Source: Toxorhynchites rutilus septentrionalis (taxonomy: Eukaryota; Arthropoda; Insecta; Diptera; Culicidae). From it: DNA of 64,000 nt. Made by a program: the position numbers and the translations under genes. Below are positions 61,801 through 64,000 of the stretch, in pieces. The stretch spans positions 161,957,335 to 162,021,334 of the forward strand of contig NC_073745.1 of assembly GCF_029784135.1 (NCBI RefSeq), read 5' to 3'. How positions within the stretch are numbered: the first letter of the stretch is position 1; every line of letters begins with the position of its first letter. The notes under the pieces are model-generated. The model worked only from the letters and a program-made list of their open reading frames with translations. It was not told where the DNA came from and did not search any database.

Positions 61801-63380
61801 ATATGAAAAAAACTAACATTTGATTCAGCGAATATGCTTAAAGTGTAGGAGAAGATAATGAAAAATATATATCAGTGTGTTAAAAAAAACATTACGATTG
61901 AAAATTTTCGGAAAACTCTGAAGGAAAAAGGGAAAATTCGGAAAATTAAATTCCCATATGTTCTACAATTACATAGTGACAAGTGCTGTTAGTCCATTTG
62001 ATGTTTGCGCTAGCGAAATTGATCTTTGTTCGAAACTGGAAATGGAATTTAAAGTGATGGAACGCACTCCTATATCTTCTTCTATCTATACCAATGAAAA
62101 AGTATCGCCGAATGTGTTGATAAGAGCAGAACTCGAGGAAGGAATTGTCCGATTTGGGACTGTCTTTGGTCTATCATATTTTCTGTATAAAACATTTATT
62201 CCATGCAACGGAGAAACATGTTATTTGGAAGTGGTTGAAAAATCTTGAACAAGAATTGTATCTAAAAATAATCTGATATTATAATGATGTGTTTTGTTAG
62301 AAATACTAGGAATTTTACAGTAAAAGGTAAATTCAACGGAGTCAATTAGAAGATCAATCAATGAACAGTTCTGCGATTGGAACGATGAACTTGCTCATAG
62401 TGAGAAAACGTGAATGTTTGAAGGTATTGATAACAAAAAACAGATTTTTTGCCGAGTCAGCTAGAAAATGAGATATTTATTGAACAAATTGGATGCGTTT
62501 GTAACAGTAGACAAAAAGGTCGCATAAGCTGCCAAAGGTAACAGGAAACTAAACATGAGAAGTTTCGTTTCAATTTCCTAAAATCAGCGATAAGACGAAA
62601 CAAGGCAGAAAAGATATGGAATATTAATACCACATACCATCTAAATTGTAATGTGAAAGCTGAAAGAATCGAAATACTTCCCTGAAATTTCCGAACATTT
62701 TCTATTTATAAATAATGCAATGATTCAATAGAATGTACATGGTGATTTTTGAAAGGTCGTTACTGTTACAAATGCTATGGAGTCTTAATCAAATAAAGGA
62801 AAGGGATAAAAGCAAAAAGCAAACGACAAAATTGTTGCATCTGGTGTGAGGAGCATTAAGGTGAAGGTGGAAGCTAGCCACAAATGGCTGCCACAATGGT
62901 GCTCATTTCTTTCATCTCCCTCCCTCGCCCCTCGCCTGTAAATCAATAATTTTGCGAAACAGTGTGAAGAAAATGATCGTTTTCGCACACTTCTCATTAA
63001 GTAATATCAACCAAACTCTAATCGATTACTCACAAGATATTAAATTTTCATCTGCTGTCGCACTGTATAGTGAAAAACGTTGGAAAACTCGAGCAAGTGC
63101 TCTGAAAGTTAAATTTTCATTTTTCAATCATCAGCAATGGTTTTGTTTGTTCGACACTGATGCCAGACAACATCAGCGAGACAGATATAAAAACCACTCA
63201 ATAAAATGTTATTCCTGAGTCATAGCGTTTCATGGCATGAAAATCAATAGAATAAAATTGTGTTGATATCAATACAATTATTATTTTTACGTTTAATGGG
63301 TCTATAATGTGAGTTTTAGCAACTTTAACATTGGGTAAGAAAATTGTATTGCAGAGCTCGGAACACTGTCACGGCTGCCT
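58900..63380. other. Largest unexplained stretch
   Basis: No transposon, SINE or repeat match to other parts of the window. 59560-59900 is GC-richer. Small open frames exist at 59161-59433 (minus), 60913-61179, 61328-61666 (minus), 61958-62248 and 62952-63218, none with a motif. This is the best place to look for host exons or unrecognised elements. Confidence 0.4.
61958..62248 (+). CDS. Hypothetical small ORF (96 codons)
   Basis: Begins with a true ATG and ends at TGA. It reads MFYNYIVTSAVSPFDVCASE, then LEMEFKVMERTPIS, SPNVLIRAELEEGIVRFGTV and FGLSYFLYKTFIPCNGE. The composition is balanced and unlike the low-complexity frames around it. No signal peptide, membrane span or domain is recognised, and no introns or neighbours support it. 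Could be an exon, a viral or transposon relic, or chance. Confidence 0.2.
   Translation: MFYNYIVTSAVSPFDVCASEIDLCSKLEMEFKVMERTPISSSIYTNEKVSPNVLIRAELEEGIVRFGTVFGLSYFLYKTFIPCNGETCYLEVVEKS

Positions 63381-64000
<620 letters not shown>

Overview
This window looks like eukaryotic, AT-rich intergenic DNA from an insect, most likely a culicine (Aedes-type) mosquito. That is an inference from the mix of elements: I-clade, R1-clade, L1-clade and RLE-type non-LTR retrotransposons, Ty1/copia and BEL/Pao pieces, several mariner/Tc1/pogo remnants and tRNA-derived SINEs. There is no bacterial-style gene organisation and no CRISPR array, and I could not identify a single host protein-coding gene with confidence. 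Nearly everything recognisable is mobile DNA, mostly dead, often nested.

Layout. 1-1337: 3' end of an R2-type (restriction-like endonuclease) LINE with its poly(A) tail. 1349-1560: mariner scrap. 3354-3427: a 52-bp LINE tail with target-site duplications (TSDs). 4590-4790: Tc1 scrap. 5484-7950: decayed I-clade LINE (RT, RNase H, 3' end). 9400-11110: two histone H2A-derived fragments and a dispersed repeat (family D). 13183-13418: small inverted-repeat element. 14269-15862: array of four alternately inverted units ending at a hAT-like terminus. 16656-18582: two SINE-A copies and one SINE-B copy, one SINE-A nested inside SINE-B. 19130-20127: ACGCGG-type repeats and an I-clade 3' end. 20878-22184: a 1.3-kb DNA transposon with terminal inverted repeats (TIRs), inserted in a repeat whose inverted, unoccupied relative lies at 17340-17790.

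24324-30119 (minus strand) is the best-preserved item: an apparently full-length R1-clade LINE with two intact ORFs, a stop-start UAAUG junction, a repetitive 3' UTR, a poly(A) tail and a 14-bp TSD. After it come a perfect-looking 587-bp tandem duplication (31509-32682), several short direct repeats, and a copia element (37470-40088) split by a 5'-truncated L1-clade LINE with an 11-bp TSD. A pogo-type transposase scrap (40794-40950) and a third SINE type (41445-41594) follow.

44335-47270 is an I-clade LINE of the opposite kind of damage: intact 5' region, ORF1 and endonuclease domain, but no RT. 48150-48345 and 50786-54060 hold mariner-family remnants, the second split by 2.3 kb of repeat DNA. 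54193-56200 holds two adjacent dispersed elements, 56440-56970 an RT scrap, 57983-58477 a SINE-B and 58560-58895 a BEL/Pao scrap. 58900-63640 is the largest stretch in which I recognise nothing. The window ends with about 200 bp of (TA)n abutting a pogo-like terminal repeat.

Only the R1-clade LINE still looks able to encode its complete machinery: ORF1 protein to package RNA, and ORF2 protein to nick DNA and reverse transcribe. The SINEs carry pol III-type promoter boxes and would depend on LINE enzymes supplied from elsewhere.
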